From Chitinophagaceae bacterium UBA7600 (lineage in GTDB: Bacteria > Bacteroidota > Bacteroidia > Chitinophagales > Chitinophagaceae), in assembly GCA_002478885.1 (NCBI GenBank), contig DLKC01000073.1, positions 68,922-132,921 on the forward strand: 64,000 nt of DNA. Reading direction: 5' to 3'. Position numbers and translations under genes: made by a program. The notes beneath the pieces are model-generated. The model was not told the origin of the DNA and searched no databases. It worked only from the letters and a program-made list of their open reading frames with translations. Positions 36,870 to 45,482 of the stretch are shown here, piece after piece (the first letter of the stretch is position 1; each line of letters begins with the position of its first letter).

Positions 36870-38798
36870 TTACTTCAGCACTTTAATAGTTTTTTCTTGT
36901 TGTCCGCTGTATTGCACAAAGTAAATACCTCGGGATAATGCCCCAGCCGATCTAAATTTAAATTGGTAATAACTGTCTTTAGCTAAGTCCACTTCGATTT
37001 TTTCAATCACCCTACCAAGCCCATCAGTAAGCCTGATAGAAACTTTGCCGGATTCAGGAGATTTTAAATAAACAGATAACTGGTTGCTGAAAGGAACCGG
37101 ATAAACAGTGATCCAGTCTCTGAGATAGATTCCCGTTTTTCTTAAAGTGATGCTTCTCTGGGTAAGTGAGTCTTTATAAAGTACGGTATAGTCTCCTGCC
37201 GGATAAAGGTCAAGCGCATTGAATGCAGTGTCATACACTTCCTGCTGTTCTGTTGATAATGTATAAGTGCGAATATAGCTACCATTCTTATCTAACAGGC
37301 TTAACTGAGCCATTCCATCAACCTGGCCAATAAGCTTTAGCTGAATTTTATTGCTGAAAGGGTTTGGGCTGGCAAATAACCAGTCGGTGCCATACAATTC
37401 GATATTCTGTTTTTTCTTTAATATGAGGTAAGCCGCCTTCATATCAGGAATGCCGTAACCATAAACGTCGTCGGGGTGGGAGTACCCGCCGGCACCTTTA
37501 TAAACAGCATCCAATATAGTCATGTTATTATATTGGGGAAATGCCTGCCAAAGGCAGGCAATAAGCCCGTTTAGATTAGGGTTGGAGAAAGAAGTGCCAC
37601 TTCCTGTAACCGGAACATTGGTCGTTCCAAAAACTGTTGTGCCTGATCCAACCGAAACAACATTCGGCTTCAATCTACCTGGGTAGCCATAGCTGCTAAA
37701 CGGCGCAATTTGTCCTGTTGAATTAACAGCGCCTACAGTGCAAATACTGTCAGCATCTGCCGGGAAAATAATATAGTGCCAGCTATTGTTTCCTTCATTG
37801 CCGGCGCTGTTGGTAACGATCATTCCTTTTGCTGCCGCTTTTGCAGCGCCTTGACTGCTCATTGTAGTATTTGCATAAAAATCATCATAGCTATGATTAA
37901 AAGATGGATCGTCAAAAACATAATAACCGAGCGAGGATGTTATCATGTCTGCGCCTGCGCTATCGGCAAACTCGGCCGCTACGACCCAGTTGTGTTCCTC
38001 AATAGGATATTCACTATTGACATTTTCACTTCTAAGCAACCAGAAATTAGCTTTGGGCGCTGTGCCAACCATAACACCGGGAACGTTAGCCCCAATAATA
38101 CTAAGACAATACATGCCGTGAGAATTGTCTTCGTCAACACTGTTATCAAAATCAACGAAATCACGTTCACCCAAAACCTGCCCGTTCAGGCGCATGCTGT
38201 CAAATGCACTCAGGGTTTTGTAATGGTAAAACCCTGCATCAAGCACGGCAATAGTTATGCCTGATCCGGTGAAATTTTTATTGTGGAGAAATTCGCCATT
38301 GTGCATGTTCACCTGGTCATAAGAAGATCCATAATTAAAATTATCTTCCATTGAACTTTGAACATTTGCTGCACCGCTTAATGTCTCCACTTGTTCTTCG
38401 AACCTTTCATAAGTAGGTAGTACTGTTCCGGCAGCGATATTGCCGACGGCTTGCGATTTTGTGACGAAAGCTAATTTCCCAATTGCTTCCATTGTTGCAG
38501 GATCAGGGCAATAAACCAATAACTGGTTCAACCATTTACTTGTACTCAGCAAACTTACCTTGCCCTGTGCAAGCACTTGCTGAACGTAAGACGGATTTAC
38601 GGGAAGGTCGCTGCTGTCAAAAGCAATAGAATATCGTGTACGCCGGTCAATGGCTTTTTGAGAAAGATAGGCAGAAGGGTTGCTTAAGCTGTACGGCGAA
38701 TTATACTTATCAATAAACCGGATAATGTATTTATTGTACTGTCCAAAGCCATACAGCGCAGGGATCATCAATAACATCAAAAAGGCGTAGCGTTTCAT
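36870..38798 (-). CDS. Secreted subtilisin-like (S8) protease with T9SS sorting domain
   Basis: Start set at MKRYAFLMLLMIPALYGFGQ, a signal peptide (642 residues); the open frame extends to 38915 through a repeat copy. After a propeptide region, the S8 triad is visible: Asp in ITIAVLDAGFYHY, His in DEDNSHGMYCLSIIG and Ser in GSGTSFSNPNLNGLIA. The C-terminus has two consecutive beta modules (SPNPFSNKIQLK and VYPVPFSNQLSVYLK), the last a T9SS type A domain ending KTIKVLK. Probably an extracellular protease. Transcribed alone. Confidence 0.9.
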   Translation of the reverse strand: MKRYAFLMLLMIPALYGFGQYNKYIIRFIDKYNSPYSLSNPSAYLSQKAIDRRTRYSIAFDSSDLPVNPSYVQQVLAQGKVSLLSTSKWLNQLLVYCPDPATMEAIGKLAFVTKSQAVGNIAAGTVLPTYERFEEQVETLSGAANVQSSMEDNFNYGSSYDQVNMHNGEFLHNKNFTGSGITIAVLDAGFYHYKTLSAFDSMRLNGQVLGERDFVDFDNSVDEDNSHGMYCLSIIGANVPGVMVGTAPKANFWLLRSENVNSEYPIEEHNWVVAAEFADSAGADMITSSLGYYVFDDPSFNHSYDDFYANTTMSSQGAAKAAAKGMIVTNSAGNEGNNSWHYIIFPADADSICTVGAVNSTGQIAPFSSYGYPGRLKPNVVSVGSGTTVFGTTNVPVTGSGTSFSNPNLNGLIACLWQAFPQYNNMTILDAVYKGAGGYSHPDDVYGYGIPDMKAAYLILKKKQNIELYGTDWLFASPNPFSNKIQLKLIGQVDGMAQLSLLDKNGSYIRTYTLSTEQQEVYDTAFNALDLYPAGDYTVLYKDSLTQRSITLRKTGIYLRDWITVYPVPFSNQLSVYLKSPESGKVSIRLTDGLGRVIEKIEVDLAKDSYYQFKFRSAGALSRGIYFVQYSGQQEKTIKVLK

Positions 38799-38882
38799 AA
38801 AAGAAATAATCTCAAATCTAAACGGAATGTTTCGGAATTTATTTTTTAGTTGAAGAACCAAAAAGATGCCATGAAAACTGAA

Positions 38883-38942
38883 CGTACAAGTGAGTGACAC
38901 AACCGGCGATGCCACAGGTACCGCAGCTGACGACCAAAAAGC
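38883..38942 (-). repeat. Dispersed repeat, subtype B
   Basis: GTACAAGTGAGTGACACAA (core 38890-38902), CCGGCGATGCCA, ACGACCAAAAAGC. It lies in a divergent gap upstream of both neighbours. Confidence 0.85.
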
Positions 38943-38987
38943 TTCCGCGCTTTGGAAATACCCAATCCGTACTTTTCATTCGCGTAG

Positions 38988-39016
38988 TTTGCCTCATTCA
39001 TTTACCTTTATTTTTA
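38988..39016 (+). promoter_or_regulatory. Possible -33/-7 promoter
   Basis: TTTG at 38988-38991, 17 bp, then TATTTTTA at 39009-39016 (last base off consensus), 12 bp before the ATG at 39028. Confidence 0.4.
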
Positions 39017-39027
39017 TTTAACTGAAT

Positions 39028-39423
39028 ATGGCTGAAAATGAAAACAGCGCGCCGCTGAAAAGATTACAGAACCGATACCGGCTTGTGGTGATGAACGACG
39101 ACACTTATGAAGAAGTCGTTACGTTCAGGCTGTCGAGGCTGAGCGTTTATGTAGGATTGAGTACAATTTTTGTTTTACTCGTTAGTCTAACCGTTGCATT
39201 GCTGGTGTTGACGCCTTTGAAATACTATATTCCAGGTTATGGCAACAATACCAGTCGCACCGAATTGCAATTGCTGAAAATGCGTACCGATTCACTGCAG
39301 CAAGCGATTATTTATAAAGACAAATATCTTAATAATATAAAACAGGTGCTTAGCGGCGACACGCCAAAACAGCTCGACACGGCTGCTATCAATTTGCCAA
39401 AACCCGATATTTCTGACGATTGA
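39028..39423 (+). CDS. Single-pass membrane protein, function unknown
   Basis: 131 residues: a charged cytoplasmic N-terminus (residues 1-45), one transmembrane helix (about 46-70, VYVGLSTIFVLLVSLTVALLVL) and an outside region with a short coiled coil (ELQLLKMRTDSLQQAIIYKDKYL). The N-terminal part, with RYRLVVMNDDTYEEVVTFRLSRLSV, resembles the anchor of Bacteroidota M23 peptidases, but no peptidase domain follows. It is first in a tight run with the AtpZ and AtpI-like genes (4-bp and 1-bp gaps). Confidence 0.7.
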   Translation: MAENENSAPLKRLQNRYRLVVMNDDTYEEVVTFRLSRLSVYVGLSTIFVLLVSLTVALLVLTPLKYYIPGYGNNTSRTELQLLKMRTDSLQQAIIYKDKYLNNIKQVLSGDTPKQLDTAAINLPKPDISDD

Positions 39424-39439
39424 TAAAGTGAAAACACTT

Positions 39440-39649
39440 ATGGCAGAAAAAAAGTCAAACAAACAATTACTGTTCGAATATGCAGGGCTTGGATTTCAAC
39501 TGCTCGTTACAATAAGTATTGCGATCTATGCGGGCAAGTGGCTTGACGACTGGATAAAAACCAGCGTTCCTGTATTTTTGTGGCTGCTGCCGTTAATGGT
39601 AATAATAGTAATGATTTTTAAAGCAATAAAGGATACATCAAATAAATAA
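39440..39649 (+). CDS. AtpZ/AtpI-family protein
   Basis: Two-helix membrane protein of 69 residues when started at MAEKKSNKQLLFEYAGLG; the frame opens at a GTG at 39428. The pattern YAGLGFQLLVTISIAIYAGKWLDDW is characteristic of AtpZ, which usually precedes F0F1 ATP synthase genes and assists assembly or Mg/Ca handling. Here it is followed by an AtpI-like gene but no atpB-G genes. Confidence 0.85.
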   Translation: MAEKKSNKQLLFEYAGLGFQLLVTISIAIYAGKWLDDWIKTSVPVFLWLLPLMVIIVMIFKAIKDTSNK

Positions 39650-39650
39650 A

Positions 39651-40055
39651 ATGGACAATAAAGTAGTAAGCAAGGCGGTGTTGCCGCTTTTTATTTTCTT
39701 CATGTTGGTGAATGCATTTTGTACAATTTTCAAATCATTTTTAACAGAAAAAGCGATCGACCCTATTGTGGTGGGTTTTGCAAATATTATTTTATTTGTG
39801 ATCTCTCTTGCAATTTTTCTTATGCAGCGTAAAGCATTGCAAAATAAAAATCCCAATGCTTTTGTAAGAAGTGTAATGGCCGCAACTTTTATTAAGCTAA
39901 TGGTCATAGGCCTCTCTGTAACCGCCTATCTTTTTATAGCAGGTGAAAACAAAAGCGTTTATGCTATTGTTGCTGCAATGTTTTTATATGTTGTTTATAC
40001 CGTAATTGAAGTGCGCACCGCATCGAAAATGAACAGGAAGAATGGCGTCAGCTGA
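39651..40055 (+). CDS. AtpI-like four-helix membrane protein
   Basis: 134 residues with four hydrophobic helices (about 10-30, 40-58, 74-94, 103-122). Homologues in Bacteroidota stand between AtpZ and atpB and are taken as the second ATP synthase accessory protein. It starts one base after the AtpZ stop and overlaps the next gene by 14 bp, so the group is one operon. Assignment rests mainly on position and topology. Confidence 0.6.
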   Translation: MDNKVVSKAVLPLFIFFMLVNAFCTIFKSFLTEKAIDPIVVGFANIILFVISLAIFLMQRKALQNKNPNAFVRSVMAATFIKLMVIGLSVTAYLFIAGENKSVYAIVAAMFLYVVYTVIEVRTASKMNRKNGVS

Positions 40056-40665
40056 AGAGCACCCAATGCAAGCGTTGGCAGCATTTCTGCCATCCAACAG
40101 CTTTGAAAAAGTGGCTGATTACCTTCATCACTACAAGGTTCACCTCACGGTTACACGGGAACGAAAGAGCGTTCTCGGCGATTACCGCAATGCAGTGCGT
40201 GGAAAAAATCACCGCATATCCGTTAACGGAAACCTCAATAAATTTTCCTTTCTTATAACGTTACTGCACGAGCTGGCTCATTTGCTCACACACGAAAAGT
40301 ATGGCCACCGTGTGGCATCGCATGGCAAAGAATGGAAAGCTATTTACGGCCAATTGTTATCTGCCTTTTTACAGCATAATATTTTTCCTTTAGACATAGA
40401 AACAGAATTGCAGCGATCACTCGTAAACCCGGCGGCAAGCAGTTGTGCAGAGGAGCACCTTATGCGGGTCTTACGCAGGTACGATGTAAAGAAAGATGGT
40501 TTTCTCACAGTAGAAGAAATTACAACAGGAGACATTTTCACTACCAAAGACGGGAGACATTTTAAAAAAGGTGAGAGGCTTCGTAAGCGTTATCGTTGTA
40601 CAGAAATAAAAACGGGGTTGGTGTATTTGTTCAGTGCGTTATACGAAGTAAGAATTGCCGGGTAA
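40042..40665 (+). CDS. SprT-like zinc metalloprotease-fold protein
   Basis: 207 residues with the zinc motif HELAHLLTH (about residues 74-82) and a following HGKEWKAIY histidine, as in SprT/Spartan-like domains. The C-terminal zinc ribbon of classical SprT is not obvious; instead there is a region with CAEEHLMRVLRRYD and a CTEIKTG end. The ATG overlaps the previous gene by 14 bp, which implies translational coupling. Substrate unknown. Confidence 0.8.
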   Translation: MASAEEHPMQALAAFLPSNSFEKVADYLHHYKVHLTVTRERKSVLGDYRNAVRGKNHRISVNGNLNKFSFLITLLHELAHLLTHEKYGHRVASHGKEWKAIYGQLLSAFLQHNIFPLDIETELQRSLVNPAASSCAEEHLMRVLRRYDVKKDGFLTVEEITTGDIFTTKDGRHFKKGERLRKRYRCTEIKTGLVYLFSALYEVRIAG

Positions 40666-40670
40666 AAATT

Positions 40671-40830
40671 TTTATAACCCCGGCTGCAGTGCTTGCATTA
40701 GCGCTTGTTGCGTCGCACTCTTCATCTGAAGTAACACTATTGGTCGCGGGGGGTCGCCACACTTGTTACAGCACAAGAGTGCGACGCAACGAAAGCTACA
40801 TTTTCGTCCCCGGGGCCGGCCACAAAAAAG
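40671..40830. repeat. Dispersed repeat, head-to-head pair (A on +, A on -)
   Basis: Left copy: CCCCGGCTG, core TTGCGTCGCAC at 40708-40718. Right copy: core GTGCGACGCAA at 40779-40789, GGGCCGGCCACAAAAAAG. Together they form a perfect 16-bp inverted repeat (40707-40722 with 40775-40790). Each copy lies behind one of two convergent genes. Confidence 0.9.
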
Positions 40831-40853
40831 CCCCCATAAAAATGAGGGCTTAA
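40823..40853 (-). terminator. Intrinsic terminator of sucC
   Basis: Minus strand AAGCCCTCA, loop, TGGGGGCTT, then TTTT; its T-run is shared with the T-run of the adjoining repeat. Confidence 0.85.
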
Positions 40854-40876
40854 TGTATAACCAATGGTTCATATTG

Positions 40877-42088
40877 TTAGGCAACAGCTTGCTTTACCAG
40901 TGAGGCTGCTTCGCTCAGTTGTATTGCACTCTGCACTTTTAAACCGCTTTCGTCAATCAGCTTTTTTGCTTCTTCTGCATTTGTTCCCTGCAGGCGAACG
41001 ATGATGGGAATATTGATATTGCCAAGCTTGTTATATGCTTCGATGACACCGGCAGCAACACGGTCGCAACGAACAATGCCGCCAAAGATGTTGATGAGAA
41101 TTGCCTTTACATTCGGATCTTTCATAATTATACGAAACCCGGCTTCAACAGTCTGCGCATTCGCGGTTCCACCCACATCGAGAAAGTTAGCGGGCTCCCC
41201 ACCACTAAGTTTGATCATGTCCATAGTGGCCATTGCCAAGCCTGCGCCGTTTACCATGCAACCAACGTTACCATCGAGTTTAACAAAGTTGAGGTTGTAC
41301 TGGCCGGCTTCCACTTCTGTTGGATCTTCTTCAGTAATATCGCGCATGGCTGCAAGATCAGGATGGCGCATTAGTGCGTTTTCGTCAAGGTTCATCTTAC
41401 AGTCAACCGCGATGATTTTATCATCACTTGTTTTGAACAAAGGATTTATTTCGAGCATGCTGCAATCGAGGCCAACATAAGCGTTGTATAGATTTGTAAC
41501 AAACTTCACACAGTTTTTGAAAGCCTCCCCGCCAAGCCCGAGATTGAAAGCGATCTTTCGTGCCTGGAAACCCTGCAAACCGCCACCGGGATGCACCCAT
41601 TCTTTAAATATTTTCTCAGGCGTGTCGTGGGCTACATCTTCGATATTCATGCCGCCTTCGGTGCTATACATAATCACGTTCTGGCCTTTAGTGCGATCCA
41701 GTAGAATCGAGAGATAATATTCCTTTACAGGGTTAGGACCTGGATAGTAAACATCCTGCGCTATAAGAATCTTATTAACTTTTTTGCCTGCGGCACCGGT
41801 TTGAATGGTAACCAATGTATGGCCGAGAATATTTTTTGCAATATTGCTAATATCTTCCAGGCTTTTGCCTACAGCAACACCACGCTGTTCGCTACCTGCA
41901 ATCTTTCCTTTACCCCGGCCACCGGCGTGTATCTGCGCTTTCACCACAGCAAAATTATTTCCCGTTTGCGTTTTAATCTGGCGGTAAGCCTCCTCTGCTG
42001 CCATCACCGATTCAACAGCCATCCCTTCCTGAACGGGAACATTATATTTTTTCAATAATTCCTTTGCCTGGTACTCGTGCAGATTCAT
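40877..42088 (-). CDS. sucC: Succinate-CoA ligase (ADP-forming), beta subunit
   Basis: TCA-cycle enzyme subunit with an ATP-grasp domain. It begins MNLHEYQAKELLKKYNVPVQEG and has KAQIHAGGRGKGKIAG, the grasp-site DCKMNLDENALMRHPD and the C-terminal CoA-ligase segment INIFGGIVRCDRVAAGVIEA. Length 403 is normal. The alpha subunit gene (sucD) is not adjacent, as is common in Bacteroidota. Confidence 0.95.
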   Translation of the reverse strand: MNLHEYQAKELLKKYNVPVQEGMAVESVMAAEEAYRQIKTQTGNNFAVVKAQIHAGGRGKGKIAGSEQRGVAVGKSLEDISNIAKNILGHTLVTIQTGAAGKKVNKILIAQDVYYPGPNPVKEYYLSILLDRTKGQNVIMYSTEGGMNIEDVAHDTPEKIFKEWVHPGGGLQGFQARKIAFNLGLGGEAFKNCVKFVTNLYNAYVGLDCSMLEINPLFKTSDDKIIAVDCKMNLDENALMRHPDLAAMRDITEEDPTEVEAGQYNLNFVKLDGNVGCMVNGAGLAMATMDMIKLSGGEPANFLDVGGTANAQTVEAGFRIIMKDPNVKAILINIFGGIVRCDRVAAGVIEAYNKLGNINIPIIVRLQGTNAEEAKKLIDESGLKVQSAIQLSEAASLVKQAVA

Positions 42089-42162
42089 AGTAAAAAAGTT
42101 TGCTTGCGAAGATAGGGCAATAAAGATTCAATTTCCAAGATACAAAAGCAAGTTGTAAAGAT

Positions 42163-42220
42163 ATTTATGGGCCGGGCTTTTGAAACCGCACTGAGCTTTC
42201 TTTGCGTCGCACACTTGTAC
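42163..42220 (+). repeat. Dispersed repeat, subtype A
   Basis: TGGGCCGGGCTTTTG, GAGCTTTC, core TTGCGTCGCAC at 42202-42212, CTTGTAC. It lies in the divergent gap between sucC and the DUF4920 gene. Confidence 0.82.
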
Positions 42221-42301
42221 TTCCAGCCCCTGACCCGGCAACGTAAAGCAAGCGGCAATCGCAATAAATGTAGTATTTTGCAGCCGTAAAATTTTATCGT
42301 T

Positions 42302-42775
42302 ATGAAAGCATTTTTTTCCATTTTGTTCCTGTTTTTTAGTTTGTCTTTTGTCCGTGCCCAGCCACCATCCGTCCCTGCTGAAAAAGGAACAATCTTTGGA
42401 GCTAAGACTACTGCGGATAATGCCATTAATGTAGATCAGCTACCTGCCGTTATGCAAAGCAACAAGGGAGAAAAAACAGCGGTAAAAATAAAAGGTGTTG
42501 TTACGGCTGTTTGTGAAGAAATGGGCTGCTGGATAAAAATAAAATCTACAACCGGCGATATGATGGTTAAAATGAAGGGCCACTCATTCTTTGTGCCACT
42601 CGCATTAAACGGAAAAGAAGTGGTGATCGATGGCATGGCTGAAGAAAAAGAAACATCGGTGGAACAACTGAAACACTATGCTGAAGACGCCAACAAAACC
42701 AAGGAAGAAATTGCTGCCATTAAAGAACCAAAGAAAGAAATTATTGTGGAAGCAAAAGGCGTTTTGGTTTTATAA
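42302..42775 (+). CDS. DUF4920 secreted protein
   Basis: Signal peptide (MKAFFSILFLFFSLSFVRAQ) followed by a small OB-like domain with AVKIKGVVTAVCEEMGCWI, DMMVKMKGHSFFVPLALNGK and a charged end. The Cys pair in VCEEMGCW is a conserved family feature. Length 157 is typical. It is alone in its transcript and the function of the family is unknown. Confidence 0.85.
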   Translation: MKAFFSILFLFFSLSFVRAQPPSVPAEKGTIFGAKTTADNAINVDQLPAVMQSNKGEKTAVKIKGVVTAVCEEMGCWIKIKSTTGDMMVKMKGHSFFVPLALNGKEVVIDGMAEEKETSVEQLKHYAEDANKTKEEIAAIKEPKKEIIVEAKGVLVL

Positions 42776-42824
42776 TTATTCAGCGAGATTTTAAACGCCA
42801 GGCTTCTAAGGGCTGAAGCATAAA

Positions 42825-43871
42825 TTACAATTTCTTCGCTGTAACGTATTCGGTCCATTTTTTAATTACTTCAGACATATCATCGGGTAAAGGGCTTTCA
42901 AAGAAAATTTCTTTGCCGGTAACCGGATGTTTAAAGCCCAGTGTTCTTGCATGTAGTGCGCAGCGTGGGCATAAATCAAAACAGTTGTCTACAAATTGTT
43001 TGTATTTGGAATAAATCGTTCCCTTTAAAATTTTATCGCCGCCATATTCCCAATCGTTAAACAGTGTATGGCCAATATGCTTCATGTGAACGCGTATCTG
43101 GTGCGTACGACCGGTTTCGAGTACGCATTCAACCAGTGTTACATAGTTAAGCCGCTCAATAACCTTATAATGCGTAATAGCATGCTTGCCATGATCACCT
43201 TCCGGATAGGCATCAAACATTTTCCTAAACCGCTGATGACGCCCTACATGGGCCTCAATGCGGCCAGCCTCTTCCTCTATGTTCCCCCAAACCAACGCGA
43301 TGTACTGCCTTGTTACTGTATGGTTGAAAAATTGCTTTGCGAGGCTGGCAGCCGATTCAGCGGTTTTGGCAACTACGAGCAGACCGGTAGTGTTTTTATC
43401 GATCCGGTGAACCAATCCGTAACGAGGTAATTTGTCTTCATCAATACTCGGGTTTTGCTGCAGCAAATGATAAGCAATGCCATTCAGTAAAGTGCCGGTG
43501 TAATTACCCACGCCCGGATGAACAACCATATTTGATGGTTTGTTGAGTACCATTACCACATCATCTTCGTACACGATATTGAGCGGGATGTTTTCGGGCT
43601 TTACATCTGTGTCTTCCGGCCTGGAGAAGCTTAGCAAAAGAATAGCGTCGCCGGGCTTTATCTTGTAATTATTTTTTACAGGTTTTCCATTCACAGTAAG
43701 AAAGCCTGCTTCAATAGCCATTTGCACTTTGCTGCGGGTGGCATTCACAATGCGCTGCTGAACCCACTTGTCTATGCGTGTTGGCTCCTGGCCTTTGTCA
43801 ACCACGAATGAATGGCGTTCGTATAGTTCTTCGCCGCCTTCTTCTTGTGATATTTCAGGATCGTCCAGCAT
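42825..43871 (-). CDS. rluD: RluA-family 23S rRNA pseudouridine synthase
   Basis: S4 RNA-binding domain (about residues 25-80, RIDKWVQQRIVNATRSKVQ) joined to the pseudouridine synthase domain with the catalytic Asp in LVHRIDKNTTGLLV (about 157-170) and the late TGRTHQIRVHMKHIGH. The layout matches RluD/RluC types; RluD is the most common in this phylum, but position specificity is not proven. Length 348 is normal. Confidence 0.88.
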   Translation of the reverse strand: MLDDPEISQEEGGEELYERHSFVVDKGQEPTRIDKWVQQRIVNATRSKVQMAIEAGFLTVNGKPVKNNYKIKPGDAILLLSFSRPEDTDVKPENIPLNIVYEDDVVMVLNKPSNMVVHPGVGNYTGTLLNGIAYHLLQQNPSIDEDKLPRYGLVHRIDKNTTGLLVVAKTAESAASLAKQFFNHTVTRQYIALVWGNIEEEAGRIEAHVGRHQRFRKMFDAYPEGDHGKHAITHYKVIERLNYVTLVECVLETGRTHQIRVHMKHIGHTLFNDWEYGGDKILKGTIYSKYKQFVDNCFDLCPRCALHARTLGFKHPVTGKEIFFESPLPDDMSEVIKKWTEYVTAKKL

Positions 43872-43987
43872 AATTGCTGCAAAGTAAATGGAATAAATCT
43901 TTACTTGGTAATGCTACGGTTTTGCAGCGTCGATAATCTGTACGCGGATAGTTAAGCTGACAGACTGCATGCTGCAAAATGTTACAG

Positions 43988-44045
43988 AGGCACAAGTGAG
44001 TGACACAACAGGCGATGCCAGTTGTATTGAAGCATGGGCAAAAAT
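43988..44045 (-). repeat. Dispersed repeat, subtype B
   Basis: CACAA then GTGAGTGACACAA at 43996-44008, CAGGCGATGCCA, GCATGGGCAAAAATT. It runs to the stop of the LptF/G gene in the usual orientation. Confidence 0.85.
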
Positions 44046-45460
44046 TATTTCTTTTTGCCGACTCTCTTAATAAGACGGTAGTAAAATTCTTTGTTGAAGA
44101 GTTGCGAATCTTTCATAGCCTTGTATGTAAGGAATATGCCTATTGGCATGAGCACAATGGAAGAAAGCCACATACCAGTGAATACGCTGGTTACGCCTTG
44201 TTTGGCAAATTTCTCTCCGAAGGTATTGAGCATATTAAACAGCACGAAGAAAGCGATCGCAAAAATAAGTGGTGAACCGAGCCCCCCTTTACGGATAATT
44301 GAACCGAGCGGTGCACCGATGATGAACATAACGACACATGCGAAAGACAGTGTGATTTTTCTATGCCATTCTATCCAGTGCTTTCGCACCATGTCGGTTT
44401 TTGATGCAAAATCAGCCGATGCCAGTTCCGCCACGCTTTTAGTACTGCTAACAGAGGAGAAAGCACGGTCGAAGACTTGAATTTTTAACGAGTCGGGGAT
44501 GACTTCGGCAAGATTTTTTATTTTTTTTACTGGCTGTATTTGCGACGCAGGCCAGGCAGAATCACGGTATTTTACAAAGCCCTCAAAATTGGCAAGGTCG
44601 TGCACCGATCTTGAATAATACTTATTTCCAAGGTCGCCGAGCGAATCCAACGCCTTATTGATTTGTCTTATACTAAGCATTTTGGGGTCGTACTTAAACA
44701 GGCTGTCTTCTGTTTTATTTAGTTTAAAACTACTGAGATCAAATTCCTTTTTGTAATCTTTAAAACCCAGTCGAATATACTCTGTATTGGTGCTGTAACG
44801 GTTACCACTCTCCTGGTAATTCCACCCGTTGTGCAATTCGAACTCGAGAAAACGCTGGTCGGGTGTAATGCGCATTACGCCACTCTCGGCCACCATGAAA
44901 TTATCCTGAAGGGTATAATTTCTTTCATATATAACAACATTATGAATGGTGCTGTCATCTTCATCTTTTTTACCGATCTTAATAACATAACCTTCAATCT
45001 TATCGTAAAAAACACCTTCCTTTATATCGAAGGCCGGTTTTTTTACAATGATGTCGTACTTAAGCGCGTTAAGTTTTAAATTGGCAACAGGAATAATGTT
45101 GTTGGCAAATAAAAATGCTACGGCGCTCAAGATTACCGTAAGAAAAAGCAGTGGCCGCATGAACCTGATCAATGGAATACCCGCTGATTTTATCGCGACC
45201 AGTTCAAATGTTTCACCTAGGTTTCCAAAGGTCATTATGGAAGAAAGCAGCAATGCAAGAGGAAGTGCAAGAGGTACCCAGGTAACAGCAACAAGGCCGG
45301 TAAGATATGCCAGGGTGCCAGGGTCTAGACCTTTGCCCACGAGATCGTCGATGTATAACCAAAAAAACTGCATGGTTAGTACAAAAATGGCAATCATAAA
45401 AGTCGCGAAAAATGGACCAGCAAAAGACCGCAAAATAAGTATGTCGAGTTTTTTTATCAC
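44045..45460 (-). CDS. LptF/LptG-family permease
   Basis: Inner-membrane permease of the LPS export ABC transporter. Six transmembrane helices: three at residues 10-125 and three at about 360-460, separated by a large periplasmic beta-jellyroll with NVVIYERNYTLQDNFMVAE. The start MIKKLDILILRSFAGPF is conserved. In Bacteroidota the LptF and LptG equivalents are often encoded alone. It starts only 22 bp from a divergent gene (45483). Confidence 0.88.
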   Translation of the reverse strand: MIKKLDILILRSFAGPFFATFMIAIFVLTMQFFWLYIDDLVGKGLDPGTLAYLTGLVAVTWVPLALPLALLLSSIMTFGNLGETFELVAIKSAGIPLIRFMRPLLFLTVILSAVAFLFANNIIPVANLKLNALKYDIIVKKPAFDIKEGVFYDKIEGYVIKIGKKDEDDSTIHNVVIYERNYTLQDNFMVAESGVMRITPDQRFLEFELHNGWNYQESGNRYSTNTEYIRLGFKDYKKEFDLSSFKLNKTEDSLFKYDPKMLSIRQINKALDSLGDLGNKYYSRSVHDLANFEGFVKYRDSAWPASQIQPVKKIKNLAEVIPDSLKIQVFDRAFSSVSSTKSVAELASADFASKTDMVRKHWIEWHRKITLSFACVVMFIIGAPLGSIIRKGGLGSPLIFAIAFFVLFNMLNTFGEKFAKQGVTSVFTGMWLSSIVLMPIGIFLTYKAMKDSQLFNKEFYYRLIKRVGKKK

Positions 45461-45482
45461 CGTATGCCGTTAATTTTTCACT

